DNA of 10,365 bases from Acidiferrobacteraceae bacterium. Its GTDB lineage: Bacteria; Pseudomonadota; Gammaproteobacteria; Arenicellales; UBA868. This document shows positions 1 to 7,748 of the stretch, one piece after another. The notes under the pieces were generated by a model. It was not told where the DNA came from and did no database searches. It was given only the letters and a program-made list of their open reading frames with translations. The number at the start of each line of letters is the position of its first letter. Position 1 is the stretch's first letter. The position numbers were made by a program, and so were the translations under genes. The stretch is from assembly GCA_002713825.1 (NCBI GenBank), contig PAUU01000020.1, forward strand, positions 1 through 10,365, given 5' to 3'.

Positions 1-507
1 CTCGCAGTAGAGCCCGATATCTGGTTTCTTGATGAACCCTTTTCAGCCCTGGACCCTCTGATTCGACGGGAAATGCAGGACGAGTTTCTCAGACTGCAGG
101 ACATCCTGAAAAAAACAATCGTATTTATCACTCATGATTTTGATGAAGCCATCCGTTTGGCTGACAGGATAGCCATCATGAAGGATGGGGCCGTCATTCA
201 GATCGGCACCCCGGAGGATCTCATCATTAACCCGGCGACAGAGTATGTCGCTGAATTCACGCGCGACGTTTCTCGCGCCAAAGTCTTCTCAGCCCGTATG
301 GTCATGAGGCCGCTGGCACCTGACGAGAAAGGAAGCCTTGGGGAACTGCTGAAACATGACGTTAAAGTTCAGGAATTTGCAGATCAGGCAGTCAATTCTG
401 AAGACCGGATCGGTGTTACTGATGATGCCGGATCCATTATTGGAGTGATTGACCGGCAATCGGTCCTGAACGTGCTCGTCGGCAGAGAATCGGCCGGATC
501 CTACTGA
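1..507 (+). CDS. Glycine betaine/proline-type ABC transporter ATP-binding protein, C-terminal part (5' end outside window)
   Basis: This is the ATPase subunit of an osmolyte/betaine-type importer (ProV/OpuAA family), acting on the cytoplasmic face of the inner membrane. The reading frame is open from base 1 and ends with TGA at 505-507, so 168 codons are visible; Walker A and the LSGG signature lie upstream of the window. Visible parts are Walker B (WFLDEP, window residues 8-13), the D-loop SALD (15-18) and the H-loop histidine in FITHDFDEA (His45). The typical ProV continuation 'SALDPLIRREM' and the junction 'FTRDVSRAKVFSA' (86-98) support ProV rather than a generic importer ATPase. The last ~60 residues (for example DDAGSIIGVIDRQSVLNVL) look like one CBS motif, where E. 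coli ProV has two, so the regulatory tail is short. TGA is followed after two bases by the permease ATG, indicating translational coupling. The substrate is inferred from family and neighbours; a carnitine- or choline-like compound is equally possible. Confidence 0.9.
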   Translation, partial: LAVEPDIWFLDEPFSALDPLIRREMQDEFLRLQDILKKTIVFITHDFDEAIRLADRIAIMKDGAVIQIGTPEDLIINPATEYVAEFTRDVSRAKVFSARMVMRPLAPDEKGSLGELLKHDVKVQEFADQAVNSEDRIGVTDDAGSIIGVIDRQSVLNVLVGRESAGSY

Positions 508-509
508 AG

Positions 510-2513
510 ATGCAGTTCGTACGGATCCTCGAGACTCCCGTTAAATTCCGTTGGGGGTTCTGGCTCCCATTAGCCGCCATTGCGTTTTTCGGCATTGCCT
601 TGCATCTGTACGAGGAACTTACGCCCTTTCTGGTGAAGTACCCCCGAGACTGGATCATACCCCTGCGCTTCTGGATCAGCGACCTTATGCAGTGGCTGAT
701 AAAAGATTTTGACCTGGGCTTTTTTACCTTCAAGGAACTTACCCGATCGGCAGCCTGGATACTCGAGTGGCCGTTATCGGTTGCCAATAGTCTGCTTGCC
801 ACTGGCTTTACTTTCTCGACTGAGCCCGGCGCTCCCGTCCTGCTTCCTCCGGCACCCTGGATTGCCATTGTCAGCATCGTTGGTCTGCTTGCATTTCACC
901 TCGCCGGCATCCGCTTAACTCTGCTCGTCAGCGGTTGTTTTTTCTATCTGGTGGTTTTCGGCCAGTGGCAAAGCGCCATGGTGACGTTGAGTTCGATCAT
1001 TATTGCTGTTCCACTGGGAGTAGGTATAGGTTTCGCTCTGGGGATTACAGCCTACCGTCATCCCCTGTTGGAACGGATCCTTTCTCCAGTGCTTGATTTG
1101 ATGCAAACAGTCCCGGTGTTTGCCTATCTGGTACCGGTTCTGTTCCTTTTTGGTTTCGGACCGGTTGCGGCGATGATCGCGACGATGATCTACGCAACAC
1201 CCCCCATGGTCAGGGTCACTATTCTGTCGCTGCGTCAGATTCCAGAAGAGTTGATTGAATATGGTGACATGGCCGGGTGCTCCCGCAGGCAACTGCTTCG
1301 CAAAATTCAGGTTCCGGTTGCCCGAGACTCACTCATGGTCGGCATTAATCAGGTCATTATGCTCTCGCTGAACATGGTGATCATCGCGTCCATGATTGGT
1401 GCAGGAGGCCTGGGCTTTGATGTTCTGAGCTCTCTTCGCAGACTCGCCATCGGTGATGGCCTCGAGGCGGGTCTCGCAATAACATTGCTTGCAATCGCCC
1501 TGGATCGATTAGGACAGGCCTATAACAAGCGCTCGACACAGTCCAGACAGGCAGGCAGTTCCCCCTCTCTGCAACGCGCTCGTCTAAGCACTCTGATTAT
1601 TCTTATTCTTATTGCCTCCTGGATCGCGGCTCATTTCTTTCCGGCACTGGCTGTTTTTCCAGAGTCCCTTCAGATAACCACAAGCCATTTCTGGGACGCG
1701 ATGGTTAAGTGGATCAACATCAACTTTTTCGATCAACTTGAAGCCGTTAAAACCTTCGTATTGCTCAATATCATGATTCCGGTAAAGCGCTTCCTCCTCA
1801 GCACACCGTGGATCGTCGTGGTCGCATTGATCGGATTGATCGGTTTTCGCCTTGGCGGGTTCCGGCTGGCAACTCTCGTAGTTGTGCTCAGCTTATTCAT
1901 AGCGATCACCGGGCTCTGGTCCAAAGCAATGATCACGGTGTATCTATGCGGCGTATCGGTTTTGTTTGCAGCCTGCATTGGGATTCCGGCAGGCATCCTG
2001 GCCGCTTCCCACTCGGGCATAAACCGCGTGGCCCACGTGATTATTGATACCCTTCAAACCCTGCCGTCGTTCGTCTACCTGATACCTGTTGTCATGTTGT
2101 TTCGGGTCGGTGATTTTGCGGCCATGTTGGCCGTCATCGCCTACTCTCTTGCGCCCGCTGTCCGCTATACGATTCTGGGCATCGAGCAAGTACCGACACA
2201 TCTCATTGAAGCCGCGCGGGCAATTGGCTGTACCCGATCTCAAATCCGGTGGCGCGTAGAGCTGCCCATCGCTTTGCCTCAGATCATGCTCGGGATTAAT
2301 CAGACAATCATGATGGCGCTTTCTATGCTTGTGATCACGGCATTGGTAGGAACTCGAGACCTCGGACAAGAGGTCTATATCGCTCTCACAAAAGCGGATA
2401 CAGGCCGCGGCATTATTGCTGGAGTCGGCGTTGCCTGTATCGCCATCGTGGCTGACCGCCTGATCAATCAGTGGGCGCAGAAAAAGCGAATGGAGTTTGG
2501 ACTGCAGTCTTAA
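510..2513 (+). CDS. Double-length ProW-type ABC transporter permease (two fused permease domains)
   Basis: This 667-residue inner-membrane protein forms the channel partner of the upstream ATPase. It contains two homologous ProW-like halves, roughly residues 116-335 and 432-653. The halves share hydrophobic entry segments (PWIAIVSIVGLLAFHLAGIR and PWIVVVALIGLIGFRLGGFR), a pore segment (LDLMQTVPVFAYLVP at 196-210 and IDTLQTLPSFVYLIP at 512-526), and the cytoplasmic EAA loop that docks on the ATPase. The second EAA loop is near textbook (EAARAIGCTRSQ, 567-578). The first is more diverged (EYGDMAGCSRRQ, 250-261) but keeps the Gly. Each half ends with a similar GINQ-(V/T)-IM segment. E. coli ProW has one such domain and works as a dimer, so here one chain probably supplies both halves. 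The ATG at 510 follows the ATPase stop by two bases. The periplasmic binding protein is not in the window and is presumably encoded upstream. Confidence 0.92.
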   Translation: MQFVRILETPVKFRWGFWLPLAAIAFFGIALHLYEELTPFLVKYPRDWIIPLRFWISDLMQWLIKDFDLGFFTFKELTRSAAWILEWPLSVANSLLATGFTFSTEPGAPVLLPPAPWIAIVSIVGLLAFHLAGIRLTLLVSGCFFYLVVFGQWQSAMVTLSSIIIAVPLGVGIGFALGITAYRHPLLERILSPVLDLMQTVPVFAYLVPVLFLFGFGPVAAMIATMIYATPPMVRVTILSLRQIPEELIEYGDMAGCSRRQLLRKIQVPVARDSLMVGINQVIMLSLNMVIIASMIGAGGLGFDVLSSLRRLAIGDGLEAGLAITLLAIALDRLGQAYNKRSTQSRQAGSSPSLQRARLSTLIILILIASWIAAHFFPALAVFPESLQITTSHFWDAMVKWININFFDQLEAVKTFVLLNIMIPVKRFLLSTPWIVVVALIGLIGFRLGGFRLATLVVVLSLFIAITGLWSKAMITVYLCGVSVLFAACIGIPAGILAASHSGINRVAHVIIDTLQTLPSFVYLIPVVMLFRVGDFAAMLAVIAYSLAPAVRYTILGIEQVPTHLIEAARAIGCTRSQIRWRVELPIALPQIMLGINQTIMMALSMLVITALVGTRDLGQEVYIALTKADTGRGIIAGVGVACIAIVADRLINQWAQKKRMEFGLQS

Positions 2514-2533
2514 GACAACCAGGGAACCTTGTC

Positions 2534-3409
2534 ATGAGCAAAACAGCTGAAGATAGGATACGGGAATTGGACTTCTGGCGTGGTGATGTCACGCTTGAGC
2601 CGATAACGGGTGGCATCACCAACCAGAATTTCGTTGTCGCCGATCAAGGGCAAAAGTTCTTTGTCCGACTGGGAGACGATATTCCGCTGCATGGCGTTAT
2701 GCGCTTCAACGAACTTGGAGCCAGTATCGCAGCCGCCAACGTAGGGCTCTCCCCAAACGTCGCCCATCATGCGCCTGGGATCCTGGTCCTGAATTTTATT
2801 GAAGGAAAAACGCTGTCAGAAGCAGACATCAGGCAGGATGCTTCCCTTGAGCAGATTTTGCCGATGCTGCACAGATGTCACAAGGACCTTGCCCAGCGAA
2901 TCCGGGGCCCGGCACTCATCTTCTGGGTCTTTCATGTCATCCGTGATTACCTTGGAACGCTTGAGGATGATGGCAGCCGTATGAGTCACATGCTGCCCAC
3001 GCTGCGAGAAAAAGGCGGGACTCTTGAGGCAGCCGTGGGGTCGGTCGATCTCGTTTACGGACACAACGACCTGCTGGCCGCAAACTTTATCGATGATGGC
3101 AGTCGGCTCTGGTTGATTGACTGGGACTACGCTGGCTACAACAGTCCGCTTTTCGATCTCGCCAATCTGGCATCGAACAACGGTCTTTCCAAAGATCAGG
3201 AGGATTGGCTGTTGCAACACTACTTTGACGCTCCGGTCTCTGATCAGACCCGCCATGGCTTTGAAGCCATGAAGTGCGCCTCATTGCTGAGAGAAACACT
3301 CTGGAGCATGGTCTCAGAAATTCACTCCCAACTTGATTTCGACTTTGTGGAGTACACCCGTGAAAACCTCGAGAGGTTCGACCAGCAATGGAGTCGTTTT
3401 ACTCCTTGA
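2534..3409 (+). CDS. Choline/ethanolamine kinase-like phosphotransferase (APH/ChoK fold)
   Basis: This is a 291-residue cytoplasmic enzyme of the aminoglycoside phosphotransferase/choline kinase superfamily, which transfers ATP gamma-phosphate to a hydroxyl group. Visible motifs are a Gly-containing nucleotide loop (TGGITNQNF, 25-33), a beta-3 strand ending KFFVRLG (41-47), a helix-C-like Glu60 (FNELGASIAAANVGLSP), the catalytic loop GHNDLLAANF (Brenner motif H-x-D-x4-N; Asp179, Asn184) and a metal-binding LIDWDYAG (Asp196). The DWDYAG plus following FDLAN pattern is closer to ChoK/LicA than to antibiotic-resistance APHs. An in-frame ATG at 2471 would overlap the permease by 43 bases. I prefer the ATG at 2534 because AGGGAA (2521-2526) lies seven bases before it and the protein then starts like other family members. 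It sits 20 bases after the permease, so it is probably co-transcribed. An alcohol-bearing quaternary amine such as choline is a reasonable substrate guess, but the sequence does not prove it. Confidence 0.82.
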   Translation: MSKTAEDRIRELDFWRGDVTLEPITGGITNQNFVVADQGQKFFVRLGDDIPLHGVMRFNELGASIAAANVGLSPNVAHHAPGILVLNFIEGKTLSEADIRQDASLEQILPMLHRCHKDLAQRIRGPALIFWVFHVIRDYLGTLEDDGSRMSHMLPTLREKGGTLEAAVGSVDLVYGHNDLLAANFIDDGSRLWLIDWDYAGYNSPLFDLANLASNNGLSKDQEDWLLQHYFDAPVSDQTRHGFEAMKCASLLRETLWSMVSEIHSQLDFDFVEYTRENLERFDQQWSRFTP

Positions 3410-3422
3410 GAGTTCTCAAAGG
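3404..3422 (+). other. Small hairpin across the kinase stop codon
   Basis: CCTTGAG (3404-3410) can pair with CTCAA-A-GG (3415-3422) around the loop AGTT, with one bulged A. The stop codon TGA lies in the left arm. There is no T-run after it, so it does not look like a Rho-independent terminator. It could be an mRNA-processing or stabilising structure between the kinase and flavoenzyme genes, or chance. Confidence 0.25.
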
Positions 3423-3446
3423 CGCGCACCACACAAACATTCCTGA

Positions 3447-3453
3447 TTAAGGG
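3447..3453 (+). promoter_or_regulatory. Ribosome binding site of the FAD/GcvT gene
   Basis: TTAAGGG lies eight bases before the ATG at 3462 and resembles the AGGAGG core. It supports that start. The 52-base gap before this gene is the longest in the plus-strand string, but I see no clear promoter pair in it. Confidence 0.5.
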
Positions 3454-3461
3454 TCCTATAC

Positions 3462-5906
3462 ATGACAAAGCTGCCTCGACACGCCCAAGTCGTAATTATC
3501 GGTGGAGGAATAGCCGGTTGCTCGACTGCCTATCACCTGACCCAACTGGGATACAAAGATGTGCTGCTGCTGGAACGGCACCAACTGACCAGTGGCAGCA
3601 CTTGGCACGCGGCCGGTTTGGTCGGCCAACTGCGCGCGCAAGCCGGAATCACGCAATTGCTCGGCAACTCCGTCGCACTGTACGATCGTCTCGAGGCCGA
3701 AACCGAATTGTCTACCGGCTGGAAAATGAACGGTGGCCTGCGCCTTGCCTGCAACGAATCCCGGATGACCGAAATTGCGCGCCAAGCGACCACTGCGCGC
3801 AGTTTCGGTCTTGAGATGGATCTGCTTACACCCTCTGAGGCAAAAGAGCTATGGCCGCTCATGGATGTCAGTGATGTTCTGGGTGCGGCATTTTTACCCT
3901 CGGACGGCCAGGCCAGTCCGTCTGATATCACCCAGGCACTGGCCAAAGGTGCGCGCAACCAGGGCGGCACCATTCTTGAAGGCATCCAGGTAGCCGGTGT
4001 ACGAAGTGAGAATGGCCGCGTTACCGGTATCGATACCCCAGAGGGTCCTGTGGATTGCGAAATCCTAGTCAACTGCGCCGGGCAATGGGCCCGGGAAGTG
4101 GGCCAGTTGGCCGGAGTGCATGTGCCCTTGGTCTCGGTGCAGCATCAGTATCTCATTACCGAACCAATCGACGGTGTCACTTCTGATCTTCCAACTTTGA
4201 GAGATCCCGACCGTCTGACCTACTTCAAGGAGGAGGTTGGCGGACTCGTCATGGGCGGCTATGAGCCCAACCCGGTGGGTTGGGCACAGGGAGGCTTTCC
4301 TGAGAATTTCTCGTTCTCTCTACTGGACTCAGATTGGGATCACTTCGAACAACTGATGACACAGGCTCTGCCGCGGGTGCCTGCTCTTGCCCACACAGGC
4401 GTCAAGGAATTGCTCAATGGTCCCGAGAGTTTTACGCCGGATGGCAACTTCATCCTGGGAGAGGCGCCGGAGCTAAGCGGCTTTTATGTCGCCGCTGGGT
4501 TTAATGCCTTCGGGATAGCTGCAGGCGGAGGTGCGGGTCAGGCGTTGGCCCAGTGGATCGCGGGAGGCGAACCGCCCTTTGATCTTTGGCCGGTTGACAT
4601 CCGCCGTTTCGGCCAACCCCATACCGAGCTCGAATGGGTTCGCGAGCGTACGCATGAAATGTACGGCAAACACTACACCATGGCGTGGCCGCATGAGGAG
4701 CACCAGTCCGGCCGGCCGTTCCGTTGTTCTCCACTCTACGAAGATCTTAAATCCCAAGGCGCATGCTTTGGAGAAAAACTGGGCTGGGAGCGTCCCAACT
4801 GGTTTGCTCCAGAAGGCATAGCACCTGAAGACGAATACAGCTTTGGCGAGCAGAATTGGGTTCGTTACTCCGGTGACGAACACCGGGCAGCCCGTGAAGC
4901 GGTGGCTGTCTTTGATCAGACCTCCTTTGGAAAATTTATCGTAGAGGGGGCAGACAGCGCCCAAGCATTGGAGTGGATCTGCGCCAACCGGATTGATCGG
5001 CCAGTGGGATCGGTTATCTATACCCAACTTCTGAATAGCCGAGGCGGCATTGAGAGCGATCTCACCGTAACGCGGCTGGCGGCAGATCGCTTCTATCTTG
5101 TCACGGGTACCGGATTTGTCACCCATGACTTTCACTGGATACGACGCAACCTGCCGGAACACCTGGATGCCACGATCACAGACCAAACCGACCGTTACGC
5201 GGTGCTATCAGTCATGGGCCCGCACTCCCGTGAACTACTGAGCCGCGTGGCTTCAGACAGCGTGGACGATGGCACCCTGCCCTTTGCCGCCTCACGGCCG
5301 CTGCAGGTGGAATCATCCGTCATCACGGCAGTTCGACTCACCTATGTGGGCGAACTCGGCTACGAATTGCATATTCCGATTGATGAGGTACTCCCCGTTT
5401 ATCGGGCACTCATGGCCTCGGGCACTGACCTTGGCATCCGCAACGCGGGATACCGGGCGATTGAGAGTCTGAGACTTGAGAAAGGTTATCGGGCGTGGGG
5501 GTCAGATCTTTCGCCAGACCACACCCCGCTGGAAGCCGGATTAAGCTGGGCTGTGAAACTCTCCAGTGAGACTGACTTTTTGGGCAAAGACGCACTCCTA
5601 CAACAGCGCCGCCAGGACCTCAAGAAACAGCTTGCCTGTTTTACCCCACAGGATTCGGGTATCCATCTCATCGGACGGGAGACTATTTTTCGAGATGATC
5701 AGCGGGTGGGCTGGCTGACGAGTGCGGGGTTTGGGCATACGGTGGGCTGTCCCATTGGCTATGGATATGTCCGCAATGCTGACGGTGTGGATCGAGCGTA
5801 CCTTGAGCAAGGTGACTACAGCCTGGAGGTCGCGGGCACCAGGGTGCCCTGCTCGCTTCACCTAGAGCCGCTGTACGACCCGACATCTTCCCGCGTAAAG
5901 GGGTAA
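3462..5906 (+). CDS. FAD-dependent dimethylglycine/sarcosine dehydrogenase-family protein with C-terminal GcvT domain
   Basis: This 814-residue two-domain enzyme is predicted to oxidise an N-methyl amine at FAD and pass the methylene to tetrahydrofolate, giving 5,10-methylene-THF. The N-terminal half (about 1-400) is a DAO-type flavoprotein: dinucleotide motif VVIIGGGIAGCSTAYHL (10-26), then GSTWHAAGL with His49 at the position that carries covalent FAD in mammalian dimethylglycine dehydrogenase. VQHQY (226-230) corresponds to the conserved active-site histidine region. The C-terminal half (about 420-805) is a GcvT/aminomethyltransferase unit: LLNSRGGIESDLTV (523-536; Asp533 aligns with the T-protein catalytic Asp), VMGPHSRELL, YVGELGYELHIP (628-639), and LRLEKGYRAWGSDLSPDHTP (670-689). 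Length and order match DMGDH/SARDH. Dimethylglycine, sarcosine and dimethylglycine-like N-methyl amino acids are all possible, since paralogues in this family vary in substrate. Electrons presumably go to ETF or oxygen. The GTAA stop (TAA 5904-5906) overlaps the ribosome binding site of the next gene. Confidence 0.93.
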   Translation: MTKLPRHAQVVIIGGGIAGCSTAYHLTQLGYKDVLLLERHQLTSGSTWHAAGLVGQLRAQAGITQLLGNSVALYDRLEAETELSTGWKMNGGLRLACNESRMTEIARQATTARSFGLEMDLLTPSEAKELWPLMDVSDVLGAAFLPSDGQASPSDITQALAKGARNQGGTILEGIQVAGVRSENGRVTGIDTPEGPVDCEILVNCAGQWAREVGQLAGVHVPLVSVQHQYLITEPIDGVTSDLPTLRDPDRLTYFKEEVGGLVMGGYEPNPVGWAQGGFPENFSFSLLDSDWDHFEQLMTQALPRVPALAHTGVKELLNGPESFTPDGNFILGEAPELSGFYVAAGFNAFGIAAGGGAGQALAQWIAGGEPPFDLWPVDIRRFGQPHTELEWVRERTHEMYGKHYTMAWPHEEHQSGRPFRCSPLYEDLKSQGACFGEKLGWERPNWFAPEGIAPEDEYSFGEQNWVRYSGDEHRAAREAVAVFDQTSFGKFIVEGADSAQALEWICANRIDRPVGSVIYTQLLNSRGGIESDLTVTRLAADRFYLVTGTGFVTHDFHWIRRNLPEHLDATITDQTDRYAVLSVMGPHSRELLSRVASDSVDDGTLPFAASRPLQVESSVITAVRLTYVGELGYELHIPIDEVLPVYRALMASGTDLGIRNAGYRAIESLRLEKGYRAWGSDLSPDHTPLEAGLSWAVKLSSETDFLGKDALLQQRRQDLKKQLACFTPQDSGIHLIGRETIFRDDQRVGWLTSAGFGHTVGCPIGYGYVRNADGVDRAYLEQGDYSLEVAGTRVPCSLHLEPLYDPTSSRVKG

Positions 5907-5911
5907 CCAAG

Positions 5912-6847
5912 ATGACCCTGGATCCCCAAATGATCGCGGTCATGGAAAAGCGTGCGACCCTGACCGGTGGAGCGAGCGACCTCACAGGTCTTACTCTGGA
6001 CGAGATTCGCACCGTGTATAACACCGAGCGTGCATGGTGGAACGAAATCGCGCCCGAGATGCACGAGGTGTTGAACACCTTTGTTGCGGGGCCGGTACGG
6101 GAAATACCCATACGTATCTACAAACCCACTCACCTGACTCAAACACCCACGCTTTTGTATCTTCATGGCGGCGGCTGGGTGGTAGGCAATCTTGACACCC
6201 ATGACCGGGTAATGCGCCTGCTGGCGGAGCTTTCGGGGGCTTGTGTTGTTGGTGTCGACTATGCCCTGTCACCGGAATACCGGTTTCCGGTGGCGATCAA
6301 TGAGGCGCAGGCAGTGCTCGACTGGCTGAAGATTCAAGGCCCAAATCACGGCCTCGATAGTTCGAGGCTGGCCATTGGAGGGGATTCTGCGGGGGCCAAC
6401 ATGGCGGTCTCAGTAACCCAACTCTGTCACCAGAAAAATCCGGGGCTGATTCAGTGCCTGCTACTCTATTACGGTGCCTACGGACTCACGGACTCGGCAG
6501 CCTGGCAGAAATACGGCAATGCCGACTTCGAATTTACCCGTGAGGAAAAAGAATTCTACCTGGCGAGTTACCTGAGCACGAAAGAAGACCGAAATGATCC
6601 CCGGTTCAACGTGTTAGGCGGAGATATCAGTCTACTGCCCAGTGCCTTCATCGCAGCGGCCGAGTGTGACCCGCTGCAGGATGATTCAACAGCGCTCTAC
6701 GAGGCCATGCAAAAAGCAGGTCGATCAGCGACGCTGAAGATCTATCCCGGAGTGCTGCACAGTTTCATCCATTACAGCCGCATGCTTGACCAGGCGACCG
6801 AAGCGCTGCGCGATGGCGCTGATGCGCTCAAGGCCGCTTTGGGCTGA
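5912..6847 (+). CDS. Alpha/beta hydrolase, hormone-sensitive-lipase (HSL) family carboxylesterase
   Basis: This 311-residue enzyme is predicted to hydrolyse a short ester or amide in the cytoplasm; no signal peptide is seen. The oxyanion motif HGGG is at 85-88 (YLHGGGWVVGN), the nucleophile Ser159 is in GGDSAGANMA (the GDSAG form of the HSL family), the acid is Asp253 in ECDPLQDD, and the base is probably His283 in GVLHSFIHYS. Strand-order features DYALSPEYRFP (116-126) and the length are typical of bacterial family IV esterases. The start at 5912 is chosen because AAAGGGG (5897-5903) precedes it at good spacing; ATGs at 5930 and 5942 are in frame but less well placed. It is five bases after the flavoenzyme and is the last gene of the plus-strand string. 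The natural substrate cannot be read from sequence. An ester of the imported amine is a possibility. Confidence 0.9.
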   Translation: MTLDPQMIAVMEKRATLTGGASDLTGLTLDEIRTVYNTERAWWNEIAPEMHEVLNTFVAGPVREIPIRIYKPTHLTQTPTLLYLHGGGWVVGNLDTHDRVMRLLAELSGACVVGVDYALSPEYRFPVAINEAQAVLDWLKIQGPNHGLDSSRLAIGGDSAGANMAVSVTQLCHQKNPGLIQCLLLYYGAYGLTDSAAWQKYGNADFEFTREEKEFYLASYLSTKEDRNDPRFNVLGGDISLLPSAFIAAAECDPLQDDSTALYEAMQKAGRSATLKIYPGVLHSFIHYSRMLDQATEALRDGADALKAALG

Positions 6848-6863
6848 GGAAGACGTTTTACGC

Positions 6864-7730
6864 CTAGCGTCCCGCGCGATCCGCCACGGAAAGGATTCTC
6901 TGCATCTCCCTGACCACGGGCTTTTCAATCAGTTTGCCATCCACGACGACGAGTCCTGTGTTCGCGTCTTCAAAGGCCGCCACCACTTGACGAGCCCGGG
7001 CTACTTCCTCCGCAGAGGGGGTAAACACTTCATTGAGATCAGCAATCTGCTTGGGATGGATGGCTCCCTTGCCGCTAAAGCCAAGATCTCTCGCCTGCCG
7101 GGCCTGAATCTTCATGCCCTCCAGATCCTCAAGATCCAGGTACGGCACATCGACAGCATCCACGCCAACACTGGCGGCCGCGTGTACGACCCGCGACCGG
7201 GCATAGAGCAACGGCTCCCACGCGTTCTTACATCTCAGATCTGCCGCCATATCTACCCCCCCGAAAAACAACGCGTCTATGCGGGCACTGGACCGGGCGA
7301 TATCAAACACGGCTTCTAGCCCGGCATTCATCTCAATAATGATGTGCAGCCGTGTATCATGACCCCGCTCGGTCAGAAGATCGTCAAGCCACACCACCTC
7401 ATCCGGGGATACCACTTTGGGCAGCATCAATGCTGGCGGGGGCATATCTGTCGCAAGAATCGCCTGGACATCATCAAGACCCACGGCTGAGCGCAGACAA
7501 TTGATACGGACAATGCGCTCTACGCCATCGTCGGCCTGCGGTTCGGTAAAAAGCGCCAGGGTTTTCTCCCGCGCTTCGTCCTTATCGTGCGGTGCGATCC
7601 CGTCTTCAAGTTCGACGCAGACAATATCCGCGCCGCTCGCCAGGGCCTTGGGATACAACTCGGGCCTTAACCCGGGGGCAAAGATAAAACTTCGGCGAGG
7701 CTGAACTCTCTGTGCTTGTTCTTCCGTCAT
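6864..7730 (-). CDS. HpcH/HpaI (CitE-like) aldolase/CoA-ester lyase family protein
   Basis: This 288-residue TIM-barrel enzyme belongs to the citrate lyase beta/malyl-CoA lyase superfamily, which cleaves or forms C-C bonds in acyl-CoA thioesters using Mg2+. The N-terminal RRSFIFAPGLRPELYPKALA and VELEDGIAPHDKDEAR (39-54) are the family's opening motifs. Arg75 (VRIN), Glu133 (IIEMNAGLEAV) and Asp160 (FGGVDMAADL) sit at the positions of the substrate arginine and the two metal ligands. GFSGKGAIHPKQI (217-229) is the usual C-terminal barrel motif. All key residues are present. Members cleave malyl-, citramalyl- or beta-methylmalyl-CoA or act as malyl-CoA thioesterases, and sequence alone does not separate these. 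It is the last gene of the minus-strand trio, 18 bases after the acyl-CoA dehydrogenase stop. Its own stop is 16 bases from that of the hydrolase on the other strand. A weak GGGAATC lies before the ATG. Confidence 0.88.
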   Translation of the reverse strand: MTEEQAQRVQPRRSFIFAPGLRPELYPKALASGADIVCVELEDGIAPHDKDEAREKTLALFTEPQADDGVERIVRINCLRSAVGLDDVQAILATDMPPPALMLPKVVSPDEVVWLDDLLTERGHDTRLHIIIEMNAGLEAVFDIARSSARIDALFFGGVDMAADLRCKNAWEPLLYARSRVVHAAASVGVDAVDVPYLDLEDLEGMKIQARQARDLGFSGKGAIHPKQIADLNEVFTPSAEEVARARQVVAAFEDANTGLVVVDGKLIEKPVVREMQRILSVADRAGR

Positions 7731-7748
7731 GCTTGATTCCCGACCCTG

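Noticed and set aside
1826..1843. Short direct repeat of a TTGATCGG-type unit
   Set aside because: It encodes LIGLIG in a membrane helix of the permease, so it is explained by the coding sequence.
2471..2533. Upstream in-frame ATG for the kinase
   Set aside because: It would overlap the permease C-terminus and add 21 residues unlike the family; the ATG at 2534 has a better-spaced AGGGAA.
4473..5186. Minus-strand ORF of 237 codons inside the FAD/GcvT gene
   Set aside because: It lies fully within a clear FAD-GcvT coding region and its translation shows no recognisable domain.
6786..7319. Plus-strand ORF over the hydrolase end and the lyase gene
   Set aside because: It overlaps two well-supported genes, and its translation looks like low-motif antisense sequence.
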